Source of the DNA: Liopterus haemorrhoidalis
Lineage: Eukaryota; Arthropoda; Insecta; Coleoptera; Dytiscidae
Length of the DNA stretch: 64,000 nt
NCBI GenBank assembly: GCA_963971575.1
Contig: OZ020615.1
Span: 61,203,379-61,267,378, forward strand
Reading direction: 5' to 3'
Shown: one piece after another, positions 10,861 to 22,018 of the stretch
Layout: each line of letters opens with the position of its first letter
Position numbering within the stretch: the first letter of the stretch is position 1
Notes under the pieces: generated by a model
Databases searched by the model: none
What the model saw: the letters and a program-made list of their open reading frames with translations, nothing else
Told to the model about the DNA's origin: nothing
Program-made: the position numbers and the translations under genes

Positions 10861-11190
10861 GTATTTATTAATTTATTTTATTTATTTAATCAAATATACA
10901 ATACACTAATATGTACATTAAAGAAGTAACTACGGTGACAATCTTGTCCAGTCCTATATATTTCTTTAGGCAACAATATAACGTAATAGAGCGTTAACAG
11001 TGCATAACATAAAACCATTTAATCATATAAACTATAACCAATAACAAAAAATAAATAAATAAATAAAAAAAGAAAACAGTAAATATTAATATAAAAATAT
11101 CATAATATAAACTGGTAATACAAAGAAAAATTAAACAAATGAAAGAGAAAAAAATATATAACAATGTATAATAATAAAAAAGTAACTAAA
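10861..11190 (-). mobile_element. LINE 3' UTR-like fragment
   Basis: On the minus strand the sequence passes through GTTGCCTAAAG to an AAATAAAT-type tail near 10865-10890, arranged like the 3' end of the LINE at 334-3105. There is no coding sequence. Confidence 0.4.
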
Positions 11191-11194
11191 TAAC

Positions 11195-11400
11195 TAACCT
11201 TATAGCATGTGTTCGAATCCTGGTTCTACTCTATCACCGTACCAAATTTCGTCAAAATATGTCCAGCCGTTTTAGCTTGAATCTCGGACAGACAGAAACA
11301 CAGACAGACGAGAAAAAAAATTGCGTATATTGTTTTATAATCTTCTGAAACGTGTTGAAACCAAATATGAGTTCGAAAAAATAAACAAACAAGTAGCCTT
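11195..11400 (-). repeat. R2 repeat fragment
   Basis: The inverse of the R2 family seen at 39800: GTTCGAATCCTGGTT (B-box-like), then AAAATATGTCCAGCCGTTTT, short CAGACAGACAG runs and CAAATATGAG. Confidence 0.6.
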
Positions 11401-12340
11401 CAATTTTATCAATATAGAAGATCGGTGTCGATGGATTATTAACCGAATCAAAAAGATTAAGATAATTTTTAATGAGACTAGAAATAAGAATGTACTAATT
11501 GAAATGTTGCTTATCAAAACTCATCTAATCAGTTGTGACCTGACTGTGTTTAGATCAAATACTGTGCAAATATTATTTAAATAAAGAAAAGATGATCCAC
11601 ACTGAGTAGCAAATATTGTTTAAATAAAGAATTTGATAGTGTATTGGTTTTCGTTGTTAATAAAGTGATTGTGCAAAAGTGATTGTTGTTTTGCAGTTCC
11701 ATTCTTCATCTGCAATATCCCATTGAAGAGATAGTGATGAATTTACGGGCGGAATCCCAGTATGGTATTCAATTTGCGCCCGTGATAATAAAAAAAGTAA
11801 AGGTAATAACAATTTTTTAATTTTTTTATAATTCCAGTCGTTGATAAAAATATATTACATTGTGTGTAGAACATGTACAATAGTGATAGCTTATGCTTCT
11901 ATTATTTACCTTATACTATTTACATAAATCTTGTTTTTAAATTTAGCAATATTTAATTTTTTACAATGAATGCTGGATTTTACAAGAAAAATAAATTGTA
12001 AAATAAAAAACCTCTACTGATTTGATTAAGGATGGGGAAAAAATTGCTAAATTTTAACATTATTTAGCTAATTAGTTTCAACAATTAGTTTATATTAAAT
12101 GCATATTTATTACAGTTACAATAATATATCGCTACATGAGTTCAAAATAACTTGAAATTTTTACAGATTGAATTATTACTGAAAAACTTCAGAAAACAGT
12201 AACCAATATCAGTTTCAAAAAAGAAATTCTGTCAATTACAGACAAAATACTCATATTATATCTTATTCAAAAGGGAAACAACCTTTTGAAACTCAATTTG
12301 TAAAAATTTCAAGTTATTCTGTTTTACTCAAGTAGCAATA
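11400..12340. other. Unassigned AT-rich stretch
   Basis: Short chance frames only (for example 11321-11584). No family, splice pattern or terminal repeats recognised. Confidence 0.4.
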
Positions 12341-12348
12341 TGTTTTGT

Positions 12349-12628
12349 CAGTGGCAGATCTAGCTTTTTGGGGGCCCAGGGCTTAAAAATGCCAAGGGGC
12401 CCTACACATGCGCTCCACTTATGTTGATTTTTAATAAATATTAGTAAATTTGTGTTTTTAATTTTTTTGTGTTTATTTTTTAAAGTAATATTTTTGTTTT
12501 GATCTTTTCTCTTATAAGCCGTGCTTGGTATAGAATATAATAGGTATATGTCCGAGAGGTTGGGGGCCCCTTGCGGATCTGGGGCCCAGGGCTTAAGCCC
12601 TATTAGTCCGTATGTAGATCCGCCAATG
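12349..12628. mobile_element. hAT-type MITE with 8-bp target duplication
   Basis: TGTTTTGT is repeated exactly at 12341-12348 and 12629-12636. The ends are CAGTGGCAGATCTA and the inverse of CATTGGCGGATCTA. The interior is rich in GGGGCCC. The length (280 bp) and 8-bp duplication fit a hAT MITE. Confidence 0.85.
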
Positions 12629-12741
12629 TGTTTTGTACGTTTGTGGAGCTTTTTATATTCACAGTCTGAATAAGCTGAACTTAAAAATTTAAGTACAAAT
12701 TTAGGATTTAACTCTGCAAAATTTTTTTAAAGCTGGTCTTT

Positions 12742-14021
12742 TTTTAGGGTTTTGTAGGTATGACCACCAAAAAGCCCTTATAACGTCACTCATGTGTCTC
12801 TCTGTCTGTACGGTAGAAATTGTAGTCAAACGGCTGAACATAGAAAGTTGAAATTTGGCATATTGTACAACTTTTTGACCCACATACAGGAAAACTATAG
12901 AATTCAAAAAAATACAGCGCGGGATAAATATAAACAAATATGTATTCAATGGAAAAAGAAATATTTTTTTTTTAATTTTGAGTGGGGTATTAAATGAAAC
13001 CTTTTAATGCGTGGATGCAAACATATATTTATTTTTCTTGTTTTTTCTTATTTCTCTTGTTTTTGTAAAAATCTTGTTTTTTATGTTTTTTTCATTATAA
13101 TGGCAAAAAACTTTTATCTCCCAGAGGGGTTGAACTAAAAATCTGAAAAAAATCTCAATAATGTAAATTGATGGAGCCGGAATAGTTCAACAGTAAATTT
13201 TGATCAAATTGGTTTTTCGCAAAATATTGATTTTGGTCGAAAAAAAATTATTAAAAAAAAATTATTGTGTGGTATCACAAGAAAGCTCTTAAGACGTAGA
13301 TAAAGGAACGGGAAGTAGTTTTTTATTTTATTTATTTTTTTTATTTTAATACGATTTTTTTTCAAAAAAGTACTAACAAATCAATGTCCCTTTTAACCCT
13401 AAGGGGTTAAATTAAAAATAATAATTTAAATTTTATTGTAGGGATATTAAATAGAAGCTCTTTAAGTGCAGATTAAGGAACGGTAATTAATTTTTAAAAT
13501 ACATTTCATTTTGACTAAATTTTGCCAAGTATTAAGATTTTCGTTTAATATCTTAACTAAACTTTAAAAAATATACTTGTATATATGTACATTGATACAT
13601 TTTGCTATGGGTATAGAAGAGATACCTAAATTTATTTTGCAAATATCGACTAGGAAAATAAATCAATAACTGGCCGGTAGCTAGGATTCCATTTCTAGTA
13701 CAGAATCTGTTAGTTTTTCATATAGTCGCAATATAAACAATGTCTCTGTAGGCGTTATGCTCTTGCGTGACAAAAGATCGCCCGCAGTGTTGCCAGGTCT
13801 GGATTTGAATGATATTTTTGCAATTATACAAAAACAAAAAAAATGTGTAGAAAAAATCTAACTGCAACTTTCTTGTCGTACCTGTTGATTTAAAGGATTT
13901 AAAACAAACACTTGTAATTGTGTCATGTAGTGACAGGTATTCATCGCCTTCTAGTAATCATCATTCACTGACTAAATATCTACAAAACCCTGTAATGTGT
14001 GAAAATTCACACTTCACGTCA
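12742..14021 (+). mobile_element. R1 repeat, copy B (possible Helentron/HINE-like)
   Basis: It starts TTTAGGGTTTTGTAGGTATG and ends TCTACAAAACCCTGTAATGTG then GTGAAAATTCACACTTCAC, so start and end carry inverted AGGGTTTTGTAG/CTACAAAACCCT and the 3' end holds a GTGAAAATTCAC hairpin. Only a short GTCTCTCTGTCTGT follows the start. About 95 bp upstream (from 12647) is shared with copy A. No coding. Confidence 0.7.
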
Positions 14022-14054
14022 ATTTTTTATAATAACAGTCGTTATTGTGACTAT

Positions 14055-14181
14055 TATACTAGCGTCGGCGAATCAACGCACTTACGTCACACGACGTAAT
14101 AAACTACTGTATTGTCTGGAACAATGCAATCGTTTGTTACGTCGTGTGACGTAAGTGCGTTGATTCGCCGACGCTAGTATA
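14055..14181. mobile_element. Snap-back element with perfect 45-bp arms
   Basis: Bases 14055-14099 are the exact reverse complement of 14137-14181, with a 37-base loop. The arms contain CGTCGGCGAATCAACGC and TTACGTCACACGACGTAA. TA at each outer edge fits a TA target duplication. Confidence 0.85.
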
Positions 14182-14256
14182 CCCACTCAGTGAAGCGTTC
14201 GGTAAACAGTCAAAAGTTATTTCTTTATACTGAATTTCATTTTATAGTGTAGTTGT

Positions 14257-14436
14257 TACTGTGAATGACCGAATGCGGTCAGTGTTAACATTGACCGGTC
14301 AATGTCAGGTAGGTTTAGTTGGTAAAATTCTAGATTAGCAGAAGCCGATAGGCTCGAAGTAATCTGAAAGAAGATTTTTTTTTCAGACATTGACCGGTCA
14401 TTGCTAAGATTGTCCGCCATTCGGTCCTTCACAGTA
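14257..14436. mobile_element. Snap-back MITE with GTTACTGTGAA ends
   Basis: Left GTTACTGTGAATGACCGAATG pairs with the inverse of CATTCGGTCCTTCACAGTAAC with one mismatch; inner arms hold TGACCGGTCA palindromes. No coding. Confidence 0.75.
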
Positions 14437-14596
14437 ACATAGAGAATATGAGCTTTCTTTATTCACAGTCTGAATAAGCTGAACTTAAAAATTCAAGAAA
14501 AAAATTAGGTTTTAACTCTGCAAAAATTCTTTAAAGCTGTACTTTTCTTTTTTAGGGTTTTGTAGGTATGACCAAAAAACCCTTATACCGTCATTT

Positions 14597-14600
14597 TGTC

Positions 14601-14657
<57 letters not shown>
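14597..14657. repeat. (GTCT)n microsatellite in R1-A
   Basis: About 15 uninterrupted GTCT units sit at a fixed place near the R1 start. Confidence 0.95.
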
Positions 14658-14658
<1 letters not shown>

Positions 14659-15128
14659 TCGGTAAAAATTGTAGCCAAACGGCTAAACCTAGAGAGTTGA
14701 AATTTGGCATGCTTATACAACTCTTTGACCCGCACATAGGAAAAATACTAAAACATCTAAAAAACATACCCCCCTAAAAATATAAACAAATATGTGCTCA
14801 TCGAAAACAAAAATATTTTTTTTTAATTCTGAGTAGGGTATCAAATGCAAGCCCTTAGTACGTGGATTAACGATCAAATTTTTATTTTTGCAAAATAAAT
14901 TATTTTGATGCGATTTTTGCCAAAAATGTGCAAAAAAAATTTTGTCCCACACCCTGTAGCCCAGATGGTTTAAACTAAAAATCTAAAAAAATTCTAAGTA
15001 ATGTATATTGGTGTGAACCGAAATAGTACAACAGGAATTTTTGATCAGATTATGTTTTTGGAAAATAACGCATTTTTTGTGGTTTTTGGTTCACAAAGTA
15101 CAAAAGTTATACCAATGTAAGACACTCA

Positions 15129-15213
15129 CATGCATAGCGTGCGATAGCTACATGCGTTAAAGCGCTCTTCAACTGACTGGAAAACGAAGGGTTTCGAGTT
15201 CGAGTACGGAGTG
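15129..15213 (+). other. tRNA-like pol III segment in R1-A
   Basis: GCGATAGCTACATGCGTTAA (A-box-like) and GGGTTTCGAGTTCGAGTAC (B-box-like) are spaced about as in a tRNA. The matching region of copy C (21933-22018) has a better A box, TAGCGTAATGGGTTAGAGC. Confidence 0.45.
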
Positions 15214-15689
15214 AATTTTATTTTTTCTGTTTTTTTTTTTTGCATTTTTATTATGTTGAATTTATTTTGTCAAAATTCTAGTTATATTTTGACAAATGTT
15301 GTATTTAATTTTTATGAGCGTAAATTTAATAACCAGTCTTATTATATGATTAACAGACGATAAATTATTTTAAAAATATCGTTCATTTTGCCGTGATTAC
15401 TACAAAGTAAAATTTGTCCTACACACTCAGCATACCGCATTCACTTATTATATACCTGCGAAACCCTGAAATGTGTGAATATTCACACTTCACATCAATT
15501 TTTTAATTTCCATTCTTAATTTCTCGCATCGCAATAGCGAGCATTCCTTGTCCAATAAATTCAAGCTGGTTAGTTCTACTGTGACCAGAAACAGAATTCA
15601 TTAACCGTGATATTTTATATGCGGAGACCACATCTAAACGAGAAAACCCATACGTAACACAAGGATAATTGCAAAACTATAAGGGTAAC

Positions 15690-15860
15690 ACATGGACTAC
15701 ATTTCAACAAGGCGAACCGGGCTCCAGATAGGATGTACCTGGCTGGAGGAGAGAGGGGTGGGGTGGGGTCAGACCGCGAGGGGGCTAACGTATGTAAGAA
15801 CGGGCGTCGCGGCGACCGCCTGGGGTGGCGTCGCACGAGTTTTAATGTTTTTAATGGGGC
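15690..15860. other. GC-rich unexplained island
   Basis: GGGTGGGGTGGGGTC and GGGCGTCGCGGCGACCGCC contrast with AT-rich flanks. Short frames exist on both strands, but none has a recognisable domain. Confidence 0.35.
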
Positions 15861-15949
15861 AAACATAAAAACAGGAAAGGTAGTTATATGTTCCAGGAAA
15901 ACGTGGTCTGAAACTCTTAATTGCAACTTTTTTATACATTAGTAAAAAA

Positions 15950-16554
15950 AAAATTAAGCGGCAAGGCATTACAACACTTCCATTTTTGTACAATGCGTGC
16001 ATTTAATTGGGATTCTTTTTTATGTTACTTGATTCTGAAAACACAATTTCTGATATGGTTGAAATATGATCTTTTGAAGTTTTTTAGGGAAAAATAACCA
16101 ATAATTTTTCTCTCCTAAACTTTTACTAACTAAACCTAACCTAACTACCTAGTTTTTAGGTGCACACTAATTTATATTTCCTCGACATTAGCCCAATTAA
16201 AATTATAGTATCAATATGCAATAATATTTTATATAATCTTAATTTATTATTTCTGTTTTTGTTAAATATCCCCGCCCACATCGTATTGGCCTACTTAGGT
16301 ACATTTTAGCCGTTTTTTAAAATACGAGGATCGTCTGAAAAGTAAGTCAGAAAAAAATTGGGGGGGGGGAGATTTTTCACAACATCATAACTTATACGTA
16401 TTGAAAATGCGCAGTTTTGAAATGCGCTAATTATAATTTTATTTTCGGAGTTGGGGGGATTTATTCCTTTAATTCCCTCCTGCGTACGTCACTGCATACA
16501 ATCCTGTAGTTCTAAGTTCCTTGTACAAAACAACCAATCTATAGATATTCATAA
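15950..16554. other. Unassigned stretch
   Basis: AT-rich, with a G9 run near 16360. Nothing recognised. Confidence 0.35.
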
Positions 16555-17100
16555 AATTGGAGATTATATCTGTTTTTTTATTTTTTCGGTCTCATATTTG
16601 GTTTCAGATGATTATAAGATATCTGCAAAAAAATCAATTTTGTCTGTCTGTCCGTTCGTTCGTCTGTCTGTTCGTCCGTCCGTCCGACCGTCCGTCCGTC
16701 TGTCTGTCTGTCTAATATACAAAATAAGCAATATATGTATAACCAAAATAGTTTATAATAAGAAAATAAATAAGTTATCTCTAAGAATTTTTTCGTTTAG
16801 ATGAACTTTTGAAACAACTTCCTTATTATTGACTTAACAGCAAAAATGACTATAAAAAAAATGTTCATAATGAGAAAACAATTTTATTTTTGTTCTCTAT
16901 ATACTTATATTTTCTATTAAATGAATATTTGAAGTGTTACGGGGGTACACCTTAATACTAAAATCTTGAAATATCTTTCATACTATTTAATTTACATTAA
17001 AAAAAAATTAAACCAAATTTTAGTTTATTTAGGGGGCAAAGGGAGTGTTACTTGTAAGGTTGAAATATCTCATTTATTATTTACTTAACAGCAAAAATTC
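16555..17100 (+). repeat. R2 repeat with (GTCY)n
   Basis: Begins GGTCTCATATTTGGTTTCAG, then ATATCTGCAAAAAAATCAA and a GTCT/GTCC tract at 16640-16712. The remainder has duplicated phrases such as CTTATTATTGACTTAACAGC, as at 40060 and 42560. Confidence 0.65.
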
Positions 17101-17102
17101 TG

Positions 17103-17331
17103 TTTAACCGCCCTACCTTTGGGTTATTATTCAAAAAGTAGGTAAATAATCATCGAAATTGCATATTCTAAAAAATTGCAGATATTTATGCACGACCGGT
17201 AAATGAAAAACAAAAATAAATAGTCATGCATTTATTTTTTTGTACCTGAACGTACGGGATACGGCTTGTTGCGTTCGGGCGATAATATAGCGGACGTATC
17301 ACGTACTTTCGTATGGGTAGGGCGGTTAATA
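17103..17331. mobile_element. MITE with TTAACCGCCCTACC ends
   Basis: TTAACCGCCCTACC (left) and GGTAGGGCGGTTAA (right) are exact inverses, 229 bp overall. No coding. Confidence 0.75.
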
Positions 17332-17666
17332 CAGATTTTAATAAGATATACAGGGTGTTTGCTTGAAACGGGGCACCCCGAAAATCTCCTTTATTTGTAA
17401 AGATACAAAAAATCTTCAGAACAAAAGTTAAACTAGACAAAAAGGCCCATCTAAAGGTTACTATAAGAATTCTGAGGCACTTCCGGTTTCACCGAAAATG
17501 ATGTAAAACTTTTGATCTAGCATAGGGAATCGATAATTTTATATTTTTTTCCTAAAAGTACATTAAATTAGCTTTACAATGACACCAAAAAATCATATTT
17601 TTATGTTAACCATTTCAAAATAGCGACCATTTATTTACAAAATAATAATCAACATAAGTTTTACAA

Positions 17667-17882
17667 AGTTGAACGTAGCAAGCTTTGAAAACATTAAAAA
17701 AAGAAACACAATTTCTCTAAAATAAACTATTTGACTATTTAGAAAAAAAACTATTACTTTTTACAATTATTTTACAAAAAAAAAATTACAAATGTTCGAT
17801 CAAACCACCATTATTGTCCACACATTATTTTAGAGATATGTTGTTTCTTTTTTTATTGTTTTCAAAGCTTACTACGTTTAAC
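17667..17882. repeat. Inverted repeat with 57-bp arms
   Basis: GTTGAACGTAGCAAGCTTTG onward at 17667-17724 pairs with 17826-17882 with few mismatches. It lies in a repeat-like stretch beginning CAGGGTGTTTGCTTGAAACG near 17348. Confidence 0.7.
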
Positions 17883-17949
17883 TTTAAGTACTTCGGCTAA
17901 GGAGCGCCATTGTGAAGAAATATGAGAACCTTTTTTTTGCTCATCACTT

Positions 17950-18750
17950 AAATTTTTAGGGGTAAGAACCTTGTTTTTATTTACCAAGGGCGCCAAAACA
18001 CGGCTCTGCTCCTAGCGCAAGTTTTCCTTACTGCGGCTCTATCGGGGAGTATGTGCTTCAACAGTACTGGCCCGTATAAAAATGTTTGCTGGGCAGTTAT
18101 GATTAATCTAATATTGTCTAAATATAAAATTCCTTTTAACTTCAATTTCAAACAACATCAAAGCATATTTTTCATGGAACAATTCAATTCCCAGCCAGTG
18201 CATTAGGTTGTGAGCAAGACAAGTTCGTGCTCGTGTAAAGCCCATATATTAATATGGTTAATTCTATGATAAATTATCGTGCAAGGTCGACATATGATAT
18301 AGCGTGAGTTGCAACCCAGACTTCACATCATATCATAAAAGAAGAACTGATCCATAATTATAGTGTAGTGCACTAGTACAGCTCACTATGTAATTGTGCT
18401 GTTTTCTTAAGATGGAAATGGATAGAACTCTTTTATTGCACGCTTGTTGCTTCAAACATTATGGAATATCTGATATAAAGTAATTTTATTTTGTTCTTCC
18501 TTTTTTGTGTTATTTTAAGATGAGAAATATTACGTTATAGAATTACGAAACAGTTACTTGCTAGAAATTTTTTGTATTGTGAGAAACTCGCGTTTACTCC
18601 ACAGAAACAATAAAATAAAATTACAATTTTGTATTATCTAAATTCAAATTCAGAAGTTGAAAGAATTGACAACATTTAGAAGGGAAGGTTCTAATATGGA
18701 CCCCCCTTTTGTTTTATAATAATTTTTTAAGTTTTTGATGAAATGGTCTT
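17950..18750. other. Unassigned stretch
   Basis: No gene, terminal repeat or known family seen. Confidence 0.4.
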
Positions 18751-19009
18751 ATATAGGGGAGAGTAGGCAAATTTGGACCACTTAAGAATTTTTTAATATA
18801 TAGGGATATACAAGTATTTTTAATAAAAAGGAAGTAGTGAAAAAAAAAGTTATTGTTTATATCTTCAAAATAATATAATTTATTTTAAATAAATAATTAT
18901 ATTGAACAGTGAAAAATCAATACATAAAAATCGTGTCATCGGTTCAATTAAAGAAACTGGTTTCTTAGGATGGACCAGAGGTTTTCCAAGATGGACCATC
19001 AATATACTT

Positions 19010-19141
19010 AAACACAATTGAAGCAAAAGTACTTTTGATTTTTGCACTGACTCCAGCACACTGTGTATGGACCCAAGTGTGACGTTTTATGCATTGTATC
19101 ATCTCATCTTCCTTCATTTCCTCACATATAATACAAAACCA
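19010..19141 (-). pseudogene. PHD-finger-like C-terminal segment of the same transposase
   Basis: A different minus-strand frame gives WFCIICEEMKEDEMIQCIKR then HTWVHTQCAGVSAK. CxxC, a later Cys, and H-x-x-C match a PHD-type zinc finger of the kind found at the C end of some insect pogo-like transposases. It is frameshifted from the fragment above. Confidence 0.5.
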
Positions 19142-19256
19142 CGTAGTCTTAGTTTCTATTCTTTGTCCTTTTGGTCCAATATTCGGGTAATTTTATTTTG
19201 TTAGTCTTTTTCTCTTTGACTTTTTCTAATTACTTTTTATGAGGACTACTTGTTAT

Positions 19257-19631
19257 TTAAATTGCTTTTTGGGCTATTCCTCCAGTTCGAGAAGACGATG
19301 GACCTTGCTGTGGATTTAGTTTTGGTGGAGGTGATATATCGTAAAGAATATCTTTACACTTTTTAATTTTTTTCTCCCGCGGTACATAATCAACAGCAGA
19401 ATCACTATTATTACTTTTACTGTCACTTAAAGACATAGATGTTGGTGTATTAGGCCTACTTGTAGTATTTACTGCGATTTCAGCAGGGTTAGCAGAACAC
19501 TGTAAAATATCGGATGCTGCAAACTGGTGGTCCTGAAAGATATGTCTATTTACAGGCCAAATACCAGAGGCACGGAAAGCACTTTCAGCTATAGCTATAG
19601 TGGCTGGTCGGCCGTATGCTTCATTTAGCAA
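19257..19631 (-). pseudogene. pogo-family transposase C-terminal fragment
   Basis: The frame begins LNEAYGRPATIAIAESAFRA and SGIWPVNRHIFQDHQFAASD, which is characteristic of the end of the DDE domain in the pogo branch of Tc1/mariner transposases. A Ser/Thr/Pro-rich tail with a basic EKKIKKCK segment follows. The N-terminal HTH and catalytic core are deleted. Confidence 0.7.
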
Positions 19632-20321
19632 TTTAGATATCTGAATTGGACCGGTCCAATTCAGGCGACTGCTTGTGGTCCAACTTGAGCTACTTTTATA
19701 AATATTTTAAAATGTTTCACCTAACCTTACATTTGAACTAGATTAATAAAACTAATATAGTAAATTGTAGCCAGACAAGTTTACTTTCTGCAGATATAAA
19801 AATATATTTTGTTACTTACTTTGAAACAGTCTAAAGACTATTGGCCTTATTGATAAAATATTTAATTGATAGTATGTAAATACTAATAACACTTCACTAA
19901 CTGCAACCATGAGGTGCGCTGTTATAAAAATAATTGCATCAGACAAGTTTACGTCCATTCCCTTCTAAATTACTGTTTTGTTGCGTAAATGCCTTATACA
20001 GGTCAAGTTACGATAGTGGTCCAACCTAGGCGATGGTCCAAATTCGGATACTCTTCCCTATACAATATTAAAAATTGCATTTTTTCGAAAAATAGAAAAA
20101 TAATGTGATTCAAAGCCAACTATGAACATTTGTAAAATGTTCGAATCACGATTGAGTGTACGAAATATGGGCCCCCTTTAAAAATTGGGTACTTTTTAAT
20201 GGGGGTAATTTTATTTTTATGTACGATACAAAGTAACAGTTTAACAATTGATTACTGACAAAAATCACATTCATATTAATCGTTTTTTCTCCCGGTGTAT
20301 TCATTGTATATGTGCCCACAT

Positions 20322-20659
20322 TAGAGGTCTGCACGGGCTCGGGCTTGGCCCGTGGGCCCAAGTGGGCCCGACTGACATGTATTATATTCGGACTCGGGCC
20401 GAATAAGAACAATAATATCTTTAAATAATATATTTTTAAACCTACGTTAAAAAATATATTTTTTTAAAATTTCTAGTTTTATAATTATTACAAACTGTAA
20501 GCAATTTTTGTATCATAATATTTTTTAACGAGGTTTATTCGGGCCGAATTTAAAATTTTGTCGGGTTCGGGACGGGTAGTTGCAATAATTGTATTAATAT
20601 TTTCGGGCTCGGGCCGGGCCGGGTAAAGGTGGTCCAAAATAGGCCCATGTAGACCTCTA
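20322..20659. mobile_element. hAT-type MITE, GC-rich, 8-bp target duplication
   Basis: GCCCACAT occurs exactly at 20314-20321 and 20660-20667. Ends are TAGAGGTCTGCACGGGC and the inverse of TAGAGGTCTACATGGGC. GGGCTCGGGC-type words fill the arms. Confidence 0.9.
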
Positions 20660-20734
20660 GCCCACATATTGCATATTAGGCACCGACCCCAAAGCTCGCC
20701 CGTTTGATCCTGTAAAAAACCACCGTCACAGAAC

Positions 20735-21569
20735 AGGCAAATATCTGCACATCGAAAAAAAAATATATTTTTTTAAAATTCTGAGTAGGATGTGAAAATA
20801 GCCCTTACTACGTGGAATAACGATCAAAATTTTATTTTTGCAAAATAAATTATTTAGACTCGATGTTTGCCAAAATTGTGCAAAAAAAATTATCTCACGC
20901 CCTGTAGCCCAGACTGTTTATAATAAAAATATGAAAAAATTCTAAGTAATGTACATTTGTGTGACCGGAATAGTACAACAGGAATTTTTTATCAGATTAT
21001 GTTTTCGGAAAATAATGCATTTTTTATGTTTTTTGCTTGACTACGTAAAATATTTAATAACTTATCTAAGACGGTCAACCAGCATGCTTTGATAGTGTTA
21101 TGGCTAGCATGTTCTCGTTCTAATTTGCAAACTTAAGTTCGATCCGCTCTGGAGGCAATTTTATTTTTTCTGTTTTTTTTTTGCATTTTTATTTTCTTTA
21201 AATTATTTTTTCAAAATTCTAGTTATATATAGACAAATGATGCATTTAATTTTTAAAAGCATAAATTGAATAACCAGGGGAAATTGTTGAAATTGAATAC
21301 AGGGAATCAGAGGGGTTATGACTTAAAACAACCAATGGAAGCCATAGGCGCAATTTTCAAAATCTTAATGAACCTTGCTATATATATATATAAAAAAAAT
21401 ATATATTGCACATATTTAGAAACCTTAATAATGGTGTTAGGCATTCGAATTAAAATTAACAAAAAAAATATTTTAACATAAAATTTGTTTTGGCACCCCA
21501 AATAATCATCATTCACTTACTAAATACCTGCGAAACCCTGAAATGTGTGAAAATTCACACTTCACATCA
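20735..21569 (+). mobile_element. R1 repeat, copy D (5'-truncated)
   Basis: Matches copy A from its AATTCTGAGTAGG block onward, lacks the start and (GTCT)n, and carries extra sequence from about 21270 to 21500. It ends ACCTGCGAAACCCTGAAATG, GTGAAAATTCACACTTCAC, and abuts copy C directly. Confidence 0.7.
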
Positions 21570-21620
21570 TTTTTTAGGGTTTTGTAGGTATGACCAAAAA
21601 ACCCCTATACCGTCATTTTG

Positions 21621-21668
21621 TCGTCTGTCTGTCTGTCTGTCTGTCTGTCGGTCTGTCTGTCTGTCGGT

Positions 21669-21727
<59 letters not shown>
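21621..21727. repeat. (GTCT)n microsatellite in R1-C
   Basis: About 26 GTCT units with a few GTCG and GTTT variants. Confidence 0.95.
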
Positions 21728-21728
<1 letters not shown>

Positions 21729-21932
21729 TGAAATTTGGCATGCTTATACAACTCTTTGACCCGCACATAGGAAAAATACTAAAACATCTAAAAAACATAC
21801 CCCCCTAAAAATATAAACAAATATGTGCAGGAATTTTTGATCAGATTATGTTTTCGGAAAATAACGCATTTTTTGTGGTTTTTGGTTCACAAAGTACAAA
21901 AGTTATACCAATGTAAGACACTCACATGCAAG

Positions 21933-22018
21933 GCGTGCGATAGCGTAATGGGTTAGAGCACTGGTGTCGTAAGCTAAAATGCGCTGGAAATGAAGGGTTT
22001 CGAGTTCGAGTACGGAGT
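21933..22018 (+). other. tRNA-like pol III segment in R1-C
   Basis: TAGCGTAATGGGTTAGAGC resembles an A box and GGGTTTCGAGTTCGAGTAC a B box. Stems are poor, so it is a tRNA-derived relic rather than a tRNA gene. Confidence 0.45.

Larger units (their letters stand above)
14551..15497 (+). mobile_element. R1 repeat, copy A
   Basis: Start TTTAGGGTTTTGTAGGTATG, then (GTCT)n at 14597-14657, a conserved block GTTGAAATTTGGCATGC, a tRNA-like block at 15129-15213, and the end ACCTGCGAAACCCTGAAATG with a GTGAATATTCAC hairpin. Copies C and D share the body. Upstream 14457-14550 is shared with copy B. Confidence 0.75.
18756..20058 (-). mobile_element. pogo-like DNA transposon relic
   Basis: The ends (left GGGGAGAGTAGGCAAATTTG; inverse of right GGGAAGAGTATCCGAATTTG) continue into GGACCA and are flanked by TA at 18754-18755 and 20059-20060. 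About 1.3 kb remains. The minus strand holds only the C-terminal part of the transposase. GGTCCA/TGGACC words recur near both ends and in the middle, including the palindrome TTGGACCGGTCCAA near 19647. Confidence 0.8.

Noticed and set aside
15615..15926. 103-residue Arg/Pro-rich frame as a host exon
   Set aside because: It overlaps equally open frames on the other strand of a GC-rich island; no domain or splice sites stand out.
14568..21808. SVCLSVCLSVCL-type proteins at 14568-14777, 16451-16804, 21490-21808 and 25161-25439
   Set aside because: They are translations of (GTCT)n microsatellites, which are open in several frames.
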